Below are positions 44,030 through 53,504 of a stretch of DNA of 64,000 bases, one piece after another. The position numbers and the translations under genes are program-made. Where the stretch lies: assembly GCA_902761905.1 (NCBI GenBank), contig CACWMK010000017.1, forward strand, positions 18,688 through 82,687, in the 5' to 3' direction. The notes beneath the pieces were generated by a model. It was not told where the DNA came from. It worked only from the letters and a program-made list of their open reading frames with translations, and ran no database searches. Numbering within the stretch: the first letter of the stretch is position 1; each line of letters opens with the position of its first letter. Origin of the DNA: an uncultured Prevotellaceae bacterium. GTDB taxonomy: Bacteria > Bacteroidota > Bacteroidia > Bacteroidales > Bacteroidaceae.

Positions 44030-46207
44030 ATGGATTTATTTAGATATATTGTTCGATTTTTATATAAAATAAGATGGTATCTCATCATTTTGCCAATGAT
44101 TGCATTGGTAATTGCTTGGTTTTCTACTAGGAACATGGAACGTGTTTACGACACAAGCACTACCATATATACAGGTATGATTACAGCTTACAATATCGAA
44201 GGTGGTTCTGGTACAGCGGGTGGTAACGCTCAAACAAACATGACAAACTTAATACTATTAATTACCACAGATGCAACAATTCACGAAGTTTCATTGCGTC
44301 TATTTGGCCGTTGTATGATGTATGGAAACTTAAATAAAGACAACAATTATATCTCAGCAGAACATTATCGTCAATTATACAATAGTGTACCTGCAGATGT
44401 AAAGGCGTTAATAAATCACAATAGCGAAAATGCTACATACGCAAACTTAAAAGCATACGAACGTCCTTCTGCAGACAATTATGTATTTGGAATAACTAAC
44501 TATCATCCATATTTTGGAATAAATAGTATTACAAGCCGATTAAAAGTAATACAATTATCAAGAAGTGATATTATAGATATTGGCTATTCATCAAATGATG
44601 CAGGAATCGCTTACAACACGTTGGATATACTTAATGATGTTTTTGCTCGCCAGTACGCTTTATTACGTTATGGAGAGACAAATAATGTAATTAAATTCTT
44701 TGAACGTGAAGTAGCGCGCCTATATAGAATTTTGACAAATGCAGAAGATGACTTGATACGTTATAATGTTGAAAAACGAATTATTAACTACGGAGAGCAA
44801 ACTAAGCTGCTTTCTGGGATGGATGCCACTCAAAAGATAACAGATAACGATCTTATGATTACAAAAACTACGACACGCGCACTTATGAACTATTTGGAGC
44901 GCCAGCTAGGAGATCGTGCAAAAGTTATTAAAGCTAATAAGGATTTTACAAATCAGGTTACAGATATATCCCGTATTCAATCTCGTATTTCAAACCTTCG
45001 TTTGATGAGTAGCGAAGGGGGAGGAAACGAAATTGAGACACAACAAGAACTTGCCAAAGCCCAAAGAATGCTTCAGGATGCCTCAAATAACGTCAGGAGT
45101 CTTGTAAAAGACATCGAAGCTGGCAACTATAACACAGAGACAGGAGTCAAATCTACCGGAATGATTGACAAATGGCTAGACCAGGTACTAAAATTAGAAG
45201 AAGCCAAAGCACATGAAAGTGCTCAAGATGTTATGCGAGAAAGAATCGACAAAGAATTCCTATTCTACGCCCCTATAGGAGCGACGCTTTCTCGTAAAGA
45301 TCGCCATATTTCTTTCATTGAAGGTAATTACATGGCAATGCTTAACGCATTAAATTCGGCGCGTCTTCGTCAAAAGAATTTACAGATGACAACAGCCACT
45401 CTACGCGTGCTTAATCCACCTATGTTTCCCATGAATGCCCAACCAACAAACCGTATGATGACGTTACTTGGTGCATTTATGATGGCCTTCATTTTTACGG
45501 CTATGTACTTCTTCATAATAGAATTACTAGATCGAACTCTTCGTGATCGTATGCGAGCAGAAAGAATCACAAAAATTCCTGTAATGGGCTGTTTCCCAAA
45601 GGAGAGTAATCTACGTTATCGTCGCTTCAACAAAACTATAGCAGACATGGCTCTTCGTCAACTCAGTAAGGCTTTACTACCTCACTTTGAGGAAGGCAAA
45701 CAGAATGTACTAAATTTGTTATCAACTGATGCTGCCAATGGTAAGAGCTATATCGCTCAAGAGCTAGAAAACTATTGGATTTCAATAGGACTTCAAGTAC
45801 GTCGTATTACATACGATGAAGACTATTTAGCGGAAGATAGTCGCTTCATTATGGCAAAAGACATCAAAGACATTTGTCCAGATCTTCTTCCTAACGAGAT
45901 AGCGATCGTTGAATATCCTAATTTAGACGATAATTCCATACCTCCCGCATTGCTTAATATGGGTACAGTCAATTTGATGGTAACACGCGCAAATCGGACA
46001 TGGAAAGATGTGGATCAAAAAGCGCTCAAAGAATTAAATGAACGATTAGAAAACAAGAATTCGCTGTTCATGTACTTGACAGAATGCCAACGATATGCAG
46101 TTGAGGAGTTTGTAGGTCAGTTGCCACCATATACTGGTTTCAACAATTTCATCTATAGAATGTCCCAGATGGGTCTTACAGCAGTAGAAAATAGTCATGC
46201 TAAATAA
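44030..46207 (+). CDS. Wzc/Wzz-like chain-length protein with degenerate kinase part
   Basis: A 725 aa inner-membrane polysaccharide co-polymerase. A first membrane segment (about 17-33) is followed by a large periplasmic coiled-coil region, then a Pro-rich PPMFPMNAQPTNR and a second membrane segment (about 475-500), then a cytoplasmic domain like that of Wzc tyrosine kinases. The Walker A site reads LLSTDAANGKSYIA, lacking the usual GxGK, and there is no Tyr-rich tail, so kinase activity is doubtful. It ends in a TAATG overlap with the polymerase gene. Confidence 0.85.
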   Translation: MDLFRYIVRFLYKIRWYLIILPMIALVIAWFSTRNMERVYDTSTTIYTGMITAYNIEGGSGTAGGNAQTNMTNLILLITTDATIHEVSLRLFGRCMMYGNLNKDNNYISAEHYRQLYNSVPADVKALINHNSENATYANLKAYERPSADNYVFGITNYHPYFGINSITSRLKVIQLSRSDIIDIGYSSNDAGIAYNTLDILNDVFARQYALLRYGETNNVIKFFEREVARLYRILTNAEDDLIRYNVEKRIINYGEQTKLLSGMDATQKITDNDLMITKTTTRALMNYLERQLGDRAKVIKANKDFTNQVTDISRIQSRISNLRLMSSEGGGNEIETQQELAKAQRMLQDASNNVRSLVKDIEAGNYNTETGVKSTGMIDKWLDQVLKLEEAKAHESAQDVMRERIDKEFLFYAPIGATLSRKDRHISFIEGNYMAMLNALNSARLRQKNLQMTTATLRVLNPPMFPMNAQPTNRMMTLLGAFMMAFIFTAMYFFIIELLDRTLRDRMRAERITKIPVMGCFPKESNLRYRRFNKTIADMALRQLSKALLPHFEEGKQNVLNLLSTDAANGKSYIAQELENYWISIGLQVRRITYDEDYLAEDSRFIMAKDIKDICPDLLPNEIAIVEYPNLDDNSIPPALLNMGTVNLMVTRANRTWKDVDQKALKELNERLENKNSLFMYLTECQRYAVEEFVGQLPPYTGFNNFIYRMSQMGLTAVENSHAK

Positions 46208-47748
46208 TGGTAAAAAAAGTATATTCAAACAGGATATCGGAATACGCCCATGAAAATGGAGGAAGAGCTATATTACTCTTTCTCCTCTTTTTGCTGACTA
46301 TTTACGAGTTTCTACATAGTGGATTTAACACATTTGCTATTATTTGTATATCTCCTATATTAATATTAGGAATATATATACTTTTCAGGTGGAGAATGTC
46401 CGCATTTTGGGCGCTAATATTTATCAATTATATTCTCCAGATGAAAGATTCGCCACTCCCTTCAGGTATACCAATGTCGCTATGGGACGAAATGTTAGAA
46501 TTAGTGTTATTATCCATAGCAATCGTAGATGTGCGTCATAATCCAAATTTTGAGAAATGTTTAAATCTAATGTTATTGGGAATACTAATTTGGTTAGGTT
46601 TCTGTACTTTACAATTATTAAATAACACTTGTGATCTAGGTATAAATGTTGCAGCTTGGTTCACTAGCTTTCGATTAATCTCCCTCCAATTGGTATGGAT
46701 ATTTTTAGTTTTTTTCATCTACATATCATCTCCCAAAAAATTATTAACCTACTTAAGATTTTGGGCTATCCTCTCACTTTTTTCAGCTTTTTGGACTTGG
46801 AAACAAAAAAATATAGGTTTTACATCAATAGAATATGCATGGTTATACAATGGACCAGGTCAAACGACTCACCTTTTGAATGCAAGAACACTTGTAAGAT
46901 ATTTCTCTACATTTAGTGACGCAGCGAACTATGGATGTAATGCTGCAGCATCTTCTGTTGCATTTTTAATTATTGCCATAACAAGCAAAGTAAAATGGGA
47001 AAAATTATTTTTCCTAATCATCAGTATTTGCGTTATTTGGGGAATGTTCCAATCTGGAACACGAACTGCTATTTTTTGTATTGCAGGAGGTTTTATGATA
47101 TATGTAGTTCTATCGAAGTCTATTAGAATTGCAATCCCATTCGGAATCTTTTTTGCTTTTTTTATGGCGTTTCTGGTTTTTACAGACATTGGAAATGGTA
47201 ATCAACAAATCCGAAGGATGCGTTCTGCTTTTGATAAATCCGATGCATCTGCGAATGTAAGAGATTTAAACAAAGCTGCCATAAAAAAATACATTCAAGA
47301 TGCTCCTTGGGGGTTAGGTATTGGCTCTACTCAAGCAAATATTCCCGCAAACAACAAATACCGCAAACTTTCAGACATTCCTCCTGATTCTGAATATGTG
47401 TATATTTGGGTACACACAGGCGTTATAGGCATCACTGTATTCATTATATGCATGTTAATTATGTGGTTAGGAGCTTGTTGGATTGTTATGTTTCGACTGA
47501 AATGTCCTTCACTAATCGGCATAGGAGGAGGATTATGTAGCGCATTTATCGCAATACAACTTGGAGCGTATGCCAACCAAGTTTTATTTCAATACCCAAA
47601 TGGTTTAACATTTTTCGGGGGGTTAGCTATTGTTTATACTCTGCCCTATTTTGAATCTGAATGGGTTGAATACGAACAACAACGAATAGCAAAACAAGAA
47701 GCTAAAAAACGATTAAAAAGAATAAAGAAACTTGCAAAACGAGTGTAG
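46207..47748 (+). CDS. Wzy-like O-antigen polymerase/ligase
   Basis: A 513 aa protein with about ten to twelve membrane segments and a large loop around residues 335-400 with WGLGIGSTQANIPANN and SEYVYIWVHTG, typical of the Wzy_C/O-antigen ligase family that polymerises or ligates lipid-linked repeat units in the periplasm. A basic tail (KKRLKRIKKLAKR) closes it. The start codon overlaps the previous stop by one base. Confidence 0.85.
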   Translation: MVKKVYSNRISEYAHENGGRAILLFLLFLLTIYEFLHSGFNTFAIICISPILILGIYILFRWRMSAFWALIFINYILQMKDSPLPSGIPMSLWDEMLELVLLSIAIVDVRHNPNFEKCLNLMLLGILIWLGFCTLQLLNNTCDLGINVAAWFTSFRLISLQLVWIFLVFFIYISSPKKLLTYLRFWAILSLFSAFWTWKQKNIGFTSIEYAWLYNGPGQTTHLLNARTLVRYFSTFSDAANYGCNAAASSVAFLIIAITSKVKWEKLFFLIISICVIWGMFQSGTRTAIFCIAGGFMIYVVLSKSIRIAIPFGIFFAFFMAFLVFTDIGNGNQQIRRMRSAFDKSDASANVRDLNKAAIKKYIQDAPWGLGIGSTQANIPANNKYRKLSDIPPDSEYVYIWVHTGVIGITVFIICMLIMWLGACWIVMFRLKCPSLIGIGGGLCSAFIAIQLGAYANQVLFQYPNGLTFFGGLAIVYTLPYFESEWVEYEQQRIAKQEAKKRLKRIKKLAKRV

Positions 47749-48622
47749 ATTATCAATTATTACTGTCAATTACAACGGTATAAAAGATACCTGCGAATTA
47801 ATTGATTCAATCCCCTTCAACAATGATATGGAGGTGATTGTGGTAGATAATGCCTCAAAACAAGATGAAGCAAGTATCATTTCAGAACGTTATCCCCAAG
47901 CAAAAGTAATCCGTAGCCAAAAGAACTTAGGCTTCGCAGGTGGCAACAATTTGGGTATAAAACAAGCAAAAGGTAAGTATATTCTATTAATTAACAACGA
48001 TACTTATTTCAAAGATTTCAATATTGATGCGCTTATTGAAAGGCTTGAATCATCAGATAAAATAGCTATTATTTGTCCCAAGCTTCGCTTTGCCTGGGGC
48101 AATAATCAAATTCAATTTGCAGGTTATACACCCCTTACTAACATAACTGTTAGAAACCAAGCTATAGGATTTGGTGAAGAGGATCGTGGTCAATACGACA
48201 AAGCTCACCCGACCCCCTATGCTCATGGTGCAGCAATGCTTATTAAACGCGAAGCCATTGAAAAGGTCGGACTTATGCCTGAATGTTTCTTCCTATATTA
48301 TGAAGAAATCGACTGGTCAATGAGGTTCACTCGCGCCGGCTATGAAATTTGGTATGATCCTGCTTGCACAGTCTATCACAAAGAAAGCCAAACTACTGGT
48401 CAAAACAGTCCTCTCCGTACCTACTACATCACTCGCAATAGACTATTGTTAGTAAAACGCAACTATAAAGGTTTCAATAAATACCTATCCTATATATATC
48501 TTATAGGTATTGTCGGACTAAGGGATATAATAAAATATTCATTAACCCGGAAAGCCAAACTCAAAAAGGCAGTTCTCAAAGGGTTAAAGGATTTTTTTAA
48601 TTGTCAATTCAAATTTAAATAA
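47732..48622 (+). CDS. Family 2 glycosyltransferase, rhamnosyltransferase-like
   Basis: A 296 aa cytoplasmic GT-A enzyme with LSIITVNYNGIKDTCELIDS, VVDNAS, NLGFAGGNNLGIKQA and the NND metal-binding motif (ILLINNDTYF), then YYEEIDWSMRFTRAGYEI. This layout resembles rhamnosyltransferases. No ATG fits: the first in-frame start is TTG 47732, which overlaps the polymerase by 17 bp. It probably builds the repeat unit. Confidence 0.88.
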   Translation: MQNECRLSIITVNYNGIKDTCELIDSIPFNNDMEVIVVDNASKQDEASIISERYPQAKVIRSQKNLGFAGGNNLGIKQAKGKYILLINNDTYFKDFNIDALIERLESSDKIAIICPKLRFAWGNNQIQFAGYTPLTNITVRNQAIGFGEEDRGQYDKAHPTPYAHGAAMLIKREAIEKVGLMPECFFLYYEEIDWSMRFTRAGYEIWYDPACTVYHKESQTTGQNSPLRTYYITRNRLLLVKRNYKGFNKYLSYIYLIGIVGLRDIIKYSLTRKAKLKKAVLKGLKDFFNCQFKFK

Positions 48623-48630
48623 GGACTAAT

Positions 48631-49782
48631 ATGGATTTCTGGATTATATTATATATTATCGATTGGATACTATTCGTTATTGTTGGCGGAACAGTTCTTT
48701 ACCTTGGAGTTTTCTCCATAGCATCTTTATTTACTAGAGATACTGTTCAAAATGCAGCAAAAAATCAAAATCGTTTTGCTATTATCATCCCGTCCCATAA
48801 ACAAGACAATGTAATCGAACAAGCAGTAGTATCTATATTAAGCCAAGATTATCCACAACGTATGTTTGACGTTGTTGTTGTATCTGACCACCAATCAGAG
48901 ATAACCAATATGCGCTTAGCACAATACCCAATTACTCTACTAACTCCAGATTTTGAAGAAAGTACAAAAGCAAAATCGCTTCAATATGCAATTATAAAAC
49001 TTCCAGAATTCAAGATATATGATATCGCCTTGGTTTTAGATGCAGATAACATTGTTGAGCAAGATTTTCTTACTAAAGTTAATGATGCTTTTGAAACCGC
49101 AGCCACCAAAGCCATACAGATGCATCGTATCTCACGAAACAGAGATACTGCAGCTGCCCGCATGGGCTCGATCTTCGAGGAAATTAACAATAATATCTTC
49201 CGAAAAGGACACATCAATTTAGGAATATCTGCAGCTTTAGCAGGCTCAGGTACTGCATACGATTTTGCATGGTTTAAAACAAATGTAATGAAAGCAAGGA
49301 CTTCGGGTGAAGATAAGGAATTGGAGGCCCTCTTGCTAAAACAAGGCTTTTTTATTGATTATTTCGACAACATCTTTCTTTATGGTGAAAAGAAAAGAAC
49401 CACTAGCAAGATGAATGAACAACATAGCCGCTGGACATTGCAGCAGTTCCAAAACCTACTCAAAAATATTAGGTATCTACCTGGCGCTATTTTACGCAAA
49501 CAATACGATTGGGCAGATAAACTGATTCAATGGATGTTAGTTCCACGTACTAGCATGGTTGGTATTTTGATGGTAATGAGCATTGTTCTTCCATTTATTT
49601 ATATGTCTATGGTAATAAAATGGTGGATACTGAGTTCATTAACATTATTCTTCTTTGCACTAGCAACCCCTGACTACCTTGTAGACGAAATGTGGGATCG
49701 CACATTCTTACGTTCACCGTTTATTACTCTATGGGGAATAATAAGCACAAAAATATTCCATAAGAAAAAAGGAAATGACTAA
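48631..49782 (+). CDS. Membrane-bound family 2 glycosyltransferase (first of a pair)
   Basis: A 383 aa protein with an N-terminal membrane segment (about 8-32), a GT-A domain with AIIIPSHKQDNVIEQAVVSI, VLDADN (DxD-like) and a QHSRW motif (QxxRW-like), and C-terminal membrane helices. The layout recalls processive synthases such as cellulose or hyaluronan synthase. It is a paralogue of the next gene, with shared LTPxFExSxKAKxxQYAI and SGEDKELEALLL. Confidence 0.85.
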   Translation: MDFWIILYIIDWILFVIVGGTVLYLGVFSIASLFTRDTVQNAAKNQNRFAIIIPSHKQDNVIEQAVVSILSQDYPQRMFDVVVVSDHQSEITNMRLAQYPITLLTPDFEESTKAKSLQYAIIKLPEFKIYDIALVLDADNIVEQDFLTKVNDAFETAATKAIQMHRISRNRDTAAARMGSIFEEINNNIFRKGHINLGISAALAGSGTAYDFAWFKTNVMKARTSGEDKELEALLLKQGFFIDYFDNIFLYGEKKRTTSKMNEQHSRWTLQQFQNLLKNIRYLPGAILRKQYDWADKLIQWMLVPRTSMVGILMVMSIVLPFIYMSMVIKWWILSSLTLFFFALATPDYLVDEMWDRTFLRSPFITLWGIISTKIFHKKKGND

Positions 49783-49796
49783 ATAAAAGAAATAAA

Positions 49797-50969
49797 ATGA
49801 TTTGGCAGATTTTACACATCATCGACATTACCCTCTGGGTTATAATATTAGGTTCTGTAGCCTATGTAGTGTTCTTTGCGATCATCTCGTTATTCTACGA
49901 GAAAGAAGACCGTGTTGCCATACACGCTGCAGCATTAACAAATCGAATGACCAAGTTCCTTATTCTATATCCAGCATATAATGAGGACCGCGTCATCATC
50001 AATGCTGTCGAACATTTCTTGGAACAAGACTATCCTGCAGACATGTATACGGTTGCTGTCATCTCTGACCACATGAAACCAGAGACTAATGACTACCTGC
50101 GTACATTGCCTATTACATTATTAACTCCAACTTTTGAAAAGAGTTCAAAAGCCAAAGCAATGCAATACGCCATTGATACAATCCCAGAAACATTTGATAA
50201 CGTCGTTGTACTTGACGCCGATAATGTTGTTCGTCCTGAGTTTCTGTCACAACTGAACATCTTGTGTTCTGTATATGATGCCATTCAATGTCACCGTTGC
50301 GCAAAAAATGCAAATAACGATGTAGCAGTACTTGACGGTGCCAGCGAGGAAATCAACAACACGTTATTCCGTAAAGCGCACAATCGTTTAGGGTTATCTT
50401 CTGCTTTGATTGGTTCTGGTATGTGTTTCAATTACGAACTCTTCAAAAAGAATGTTTTCCAACTCTCCACAGCCGGTGAAGACCGTGAGATGGAAGCTCT
50501 CCTTCTCCATCAAGAAGTATTTATTAAATACGCACCAGATATTCATGTTTTCGACGAAAAGGTTAGCAACCAAGATAATTTCCAAAAACAGCGTATGCGC
50601 TGGATGACAGCGCAGGTACAGAGCCTTATGAGCAATCTACCCAAAATCCCAGGTGCACTAGTTCATGGAAAGATCAATTTCGTCGACAAGACTATACAAC
50701 AAGCATTGATTCCAAGATCCATACTGATAGTATTATTAACAGCCATCTCCATTTTCATGACTATTGCCATGCCATCATGGTGCGAAAAGTGGTGGATTAC
50801 ACTAGCAATATTAGGCCTATCTTTATTTGTTGCTATCCCCAGCGAAATACGTTTCCGCTCTTTCTCAAAGGTACTAACTATCCCCGCATTAGTCTTACGT
50901 ATGCTCAAAAACGTCCTCCACATGGACAGAAAGAATACTGACTTCATACACACCGAACATACAACATAG
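49797..50969 (+). CDS. Membrane-bound family 2 glycosyltransferase (second of a pair)
   Basis: A 390 aa paralogue of the preceding gene, with the same order: N-terminal membrane helix, FLILYPAYNEDRVIINAVEH, VVLDADNVVRPEF, AGEDREMEALLLH, QKQRMRWMTAQ (QxxRW) and two to three C-terminal helices. The pair probably arose by tandem duplication and may work as a heteromer or on consecutive sugars. The substrate is unknown. Confidence 0.85.
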   Translation: MIWQILHIIDITLWVIILGSVAYVVFFAIISLFYEKEDRVAIHAAALTNRMTKFLILYPAYNEDRVIINAVEHFLEQDYPADMYTVAVISDHMKPETNDYLRTLPITLLTPTFEKSSKAKAMQYAIDTIPETFDNVVVLDADNVVRPEFLSQLNILCSVYDAIQCHRCAKNANNDVAVLDGASEEINNTLFRKAHNRLGLSSALIGSGMCFNYELFKKNVFQLSTAGEDREMEALLLHQEVFIKYAPDIHVFDEKVSNQDNFQKQRMRWMTAQVQSLMSNLPKIPGALVHGKINFVDKTIQQALIPRSILIVLLTAISIFMTIAMPSWCEKWWITLAILGLSLFVAIPSEIRFRSFSKVLTIPALVLRMLKNVLHMDRKNTDFIHTEHTT

Positions 50970-50990
50970 TCAATGATTTTGAGCCAAAAA

Positions 50991-51022
50991 TTTGGGATTA
51001 TAACATAAATATGTTATCTTTG
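50991..51022 (+). promoter_or_regulatory. Promoter of AAA-ATPase/nuclease gene
   Basis: TTTG at 50991-50994 and TATCTTTG at 51015-51022, 20 bp apart, 19 nt before ATG 51042; a good match that makes this gene an independent unit inside the locus. Confidence 0.75.
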
Positions 51023-51041
51023 CACCAAAATACGATAAATT

Positions 51042-52625
51042 ATGGCAGAAAGATATTATCCAGTAGGCATACAAACATTCCGTAAGATTATAGAAGAAGA
51101 CTATGTCTATATAGACAAGACCGACATCGTATGGCGAATGCAGAACAAACGTAAATATGTTTTCCTGAGTCGCCCCCGCCGTTTCGGGAAGTCCCTACTT
51201 TCCTCTACATTACACAGTTTTTTTGCTGGCGAGAAAGATCTATTCCAAGGTCTAAAGATTATGGAATTAGAGCAAGAATGGAAGCAGTACCCGGTGATAC
51301 ACCTTGACTTGAGCATAGCAAAAGGCAAGGAGTCTGCTAATGAATTGCGACGTACACTCATGCTATTGCTTTCACGGCAGGATCTTTATAGCGAAAACCC
51401 AAATGAGAAGACCCCTGGCGAAGTACTAACAGGAATGATACTGCGAGTGAATCGTGAGACGGGCAAACAGGTCGTTGTGATTGTCGACGAATATGACGCT
51501 CCGCTGCTTGAGGTGCTACATGATGACAACACTCTTGAGAGCATGAGGCGTGTGATGCAGGAGTTTTATGTACCTCTGAAAGCAAATGAACAATTTATCA
51601 AATTCTGCTTCATTACAGGCATTACTAAGTTTTCACAACTCAGCATTTTTTCTACAATCAACAATCTGACCGACATCAGCCTATGGCCTCAATTCTCTGC
51701 AATATGCGGTATCACAGAACGTGAACTTACCACTGCGATGCATGAAGATATTGAGATAATGGCTCAGACCAACCATATTACATCGGAACAGATGCACCAA
51801 AAATTGAAAGCACGATATGATGGCTATCATTTTTCAGAGCAATCAGAAGATATATACAATCCTTTCAGTCTATTGAAAGCATTCGACAGCAAACGAATAA
51901 GCAGCTATTGGTTTGAAAGTGGCACCCCCACATTTCTCATCAGACAGATGCAACATTTCAGCACCGACATTATGTCACTGGATAGTATGATAGTCCCTTC
52001 CTCTGCCTTCGACAAGCCTACAGAGGCAATGTCATCTGCCTTGCCGCTACTTTATCAAAGTGGCTATCTCACCATCAAGGATTACGATTCAGAGACACAA
52101 GAGTACACATTGGCTCTGCCTAATCAAGAAGTACGTATTGGGTACACTGAAGGTCTTCTGCCTGTATATACAGGAATTGATAGTGGCTACGTACAGTCTG
52201 GATTTGCCGCAAAATTCTGGCGTGCTCTTAAGCAAGGTAACATCGACCTTGCCATGAGAGAGATGCAATCATACATGGCAAGCCTTCCTTATGTAGAAGG
52301 TTTTAAGAAAAAACTTGAAGAAGCTGCTACAAAAGAAGGATTTTATGAATATACCATGTATCTCATCTTCTCTATGCTAAATGTTTATGCCCGTACCCAG
52401 GTAAAGTGCCAAAGAGGGCGTACAGACCTAGTAGTATGGATGCCAGAGACCGTATATGTTTTCGAACTAAAGATTGAAGGATCAGCAAAAGACGCATTAG
52501 CACAGATAGATGATCGCAATTACGCCATCCCATACAAGGCAGATGGAAAAAAAGTGATAAAGGTCGGTGTAAAATTCGATGCACAAACTCGAGTTCCTGA
52601 AGAGTGGATTATCAAAGAAGAATGA
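51042..52625 (+). CDS. AAA-ATPase-like protein with PD-(D/E)XK nuclease domain
   Basis: A 527 aa protein of a family found in many copies in gut Bacteroidetes. The N-terminal part begins MAERYYPVGIQTFRKIIEED and has an atypical Walker A (FLSRPRRFGKSLL, residues 41-53) and Walker B (VVIVDEYDAPLLE near 147). The C-terminal part has the nuclease motif GRTDLVVW..VFELK followed by QIDD. The function is not established; defence or mobile-element roles have been considered for such proteins. It interrupts the polysaccharide genes and has its own promoter. Confidence 0.88.
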   Translation: MAERYYPVGIQTFRKIIEEDYVYIDKTDIVWRMQNKRKYVFLSRPRRFGKSLLSSTLHSFFAGEKDLFQGLKIMELEQEWKQYPVIHLDLSIAKGKESANELRRTLMLLLSRQDLYSENPNEKTPGEVLTGMILRVNRETGKQVVVIVDEYDAPLLEVLHDDNTLESMRRVMQEFYVPLKANEQFIKFCFITGITKFSQLSIFSTINNLTDISLWPQFSAICGITERELTTAMHEDIEIMAQTNHITSEQMHQKLKARYDGYHFSEQSEDIYNPFSLLKAFDSKRISSYWFESGTPTFLIRQMQHFSTDIMSLDSMIVPSSAFDKPTEAMSSALPLLYQSGYLTIKDYDSETQEYTLALPNQEVRIGYTEGLLPVYTGIDSGYVQSGFAAKFWRALKQGNIDLAMREMQSYMASLPYVEGFKKKLEEAATKEGFYEYTMYLIFSMLNVYARTQVKCQRGRTDLVVWMPETVYVFELKIEGSAKDALAQIDDRNYAIPYKADGKKVIKVGVKFDAQTRVPEEWIIKEE

Positions 52626-52628
52626 CAA

Positions 52629-53456
52629 ATGAGTAATATAAAGATATTTGTCTGTGCACATAAGGAAGTGCCCCTCCCACAGCACCCTTATTTCATGCCA
52701 ATCCAGGCAGGAGCCGCACTTCATGACCATATAAATGGTTATCAACCAGATAATCTAGGAGATAATATTTCAATTAAGAATCCTCATTTCTGTGAACTAA
52801 CTTGTCACTACTGGGCATGGAAGAACTTTAAGGATGTGGATATTGTAGGTCTTAATCACTACCGCCGCTACTTCGACTTCACAAGGAAATGGCCACAGTT
52901 CTCTGCAGATAAACATTTCATCGCAACAGAAGACTTTTTAAAACAAGATTATAATTTCCCAGATTTGGATAATCTTTTGTCTAAATACGACATTATCCTC
53001 CCAGTTGCTCGACATTGGCGAGTTAGCAACACACAACAATATGGAGATTATCATATCGCCAAAGACTGGGAGATGTTGCGACAAATCATTAAAGAACGGC
53101 ATCCTGAATATATGCCAGCTTTTGAAAATACGATGGATCATAGCAACAAATCAGTTGGCTATAATATGTTCATCACCCATTGGAAACTCTTCGATGCATA
53201 TTCTGAATGGCTATTCGATATACTTTTCGAAGTAGAAAGACGTGTTCATCCTATTGATGACCCTATACAAAGCAGGATTTACGGATATATGAGTGAACGC
53301 CTTATCAATGTTTTCTGCGAGCATCATCATCTCATAATAAAGAGCATACCACTAATTATGCCGTTAGATGTGTATGATGACAATCAGAATATAAACAACT
53401 TAAGAGCTACATATCGTAGAATAAAGAACGATTTTATCTATAAAATACATAGATAA
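52629..53456 (+). CDS. DUF4422 glycosyltransferase-like protein
   Basis: A 275 aa protein with FVCAHKEVPLPQHPYFMPIQ at the start and LTCHYWAWKNFKDVDIVGLN followed by HYRRYF, the signature of DUF4422, a family usually found in capsule and exopolysaccharide loci and thought to transfer sugars. It starts 4 bp after the AAA gene, so it is now likely read from that gene's promoter. Confidence 0.88.
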   Translation: MSNIKIFVCAHKEVPLPQHPYFMPIQAGAALHDHINGYQPDNLGDNISIKNPHFCELTCHYWAWKNFKDVDIVGLNHYRRYFDFTRKWPQFSADKHFIATEDFLKQDYNFPDLDNLLSKYDIILPVARHWRVSNTQQYGDYHIAKDWEMLRQIIKERHPEYMPAFENTMDHSNKSVGYNMFITHWKLFDAYSEWLFDILFEVERRVHPIDDPIQSRIYGYMSERLINVFCEHHHLIIKSIPLIMPLDVYDDNQNINNLRATYRRIKNDFIYKIHR

Positions 53457-53480
53457 TTTGGTAATATCAATATATTTCCC

Positions 53481-53488
53481 TATTTTTG
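53481..53488 (+). promoter_or_regulatory. -7 box for ABC exporter genes
   Basis: TATTTTTG, 16 nt before ATG 53505. Confidence 0.6.
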
Positions 53489-53504
53489 CAAAAAAATAGT
53501 AATT

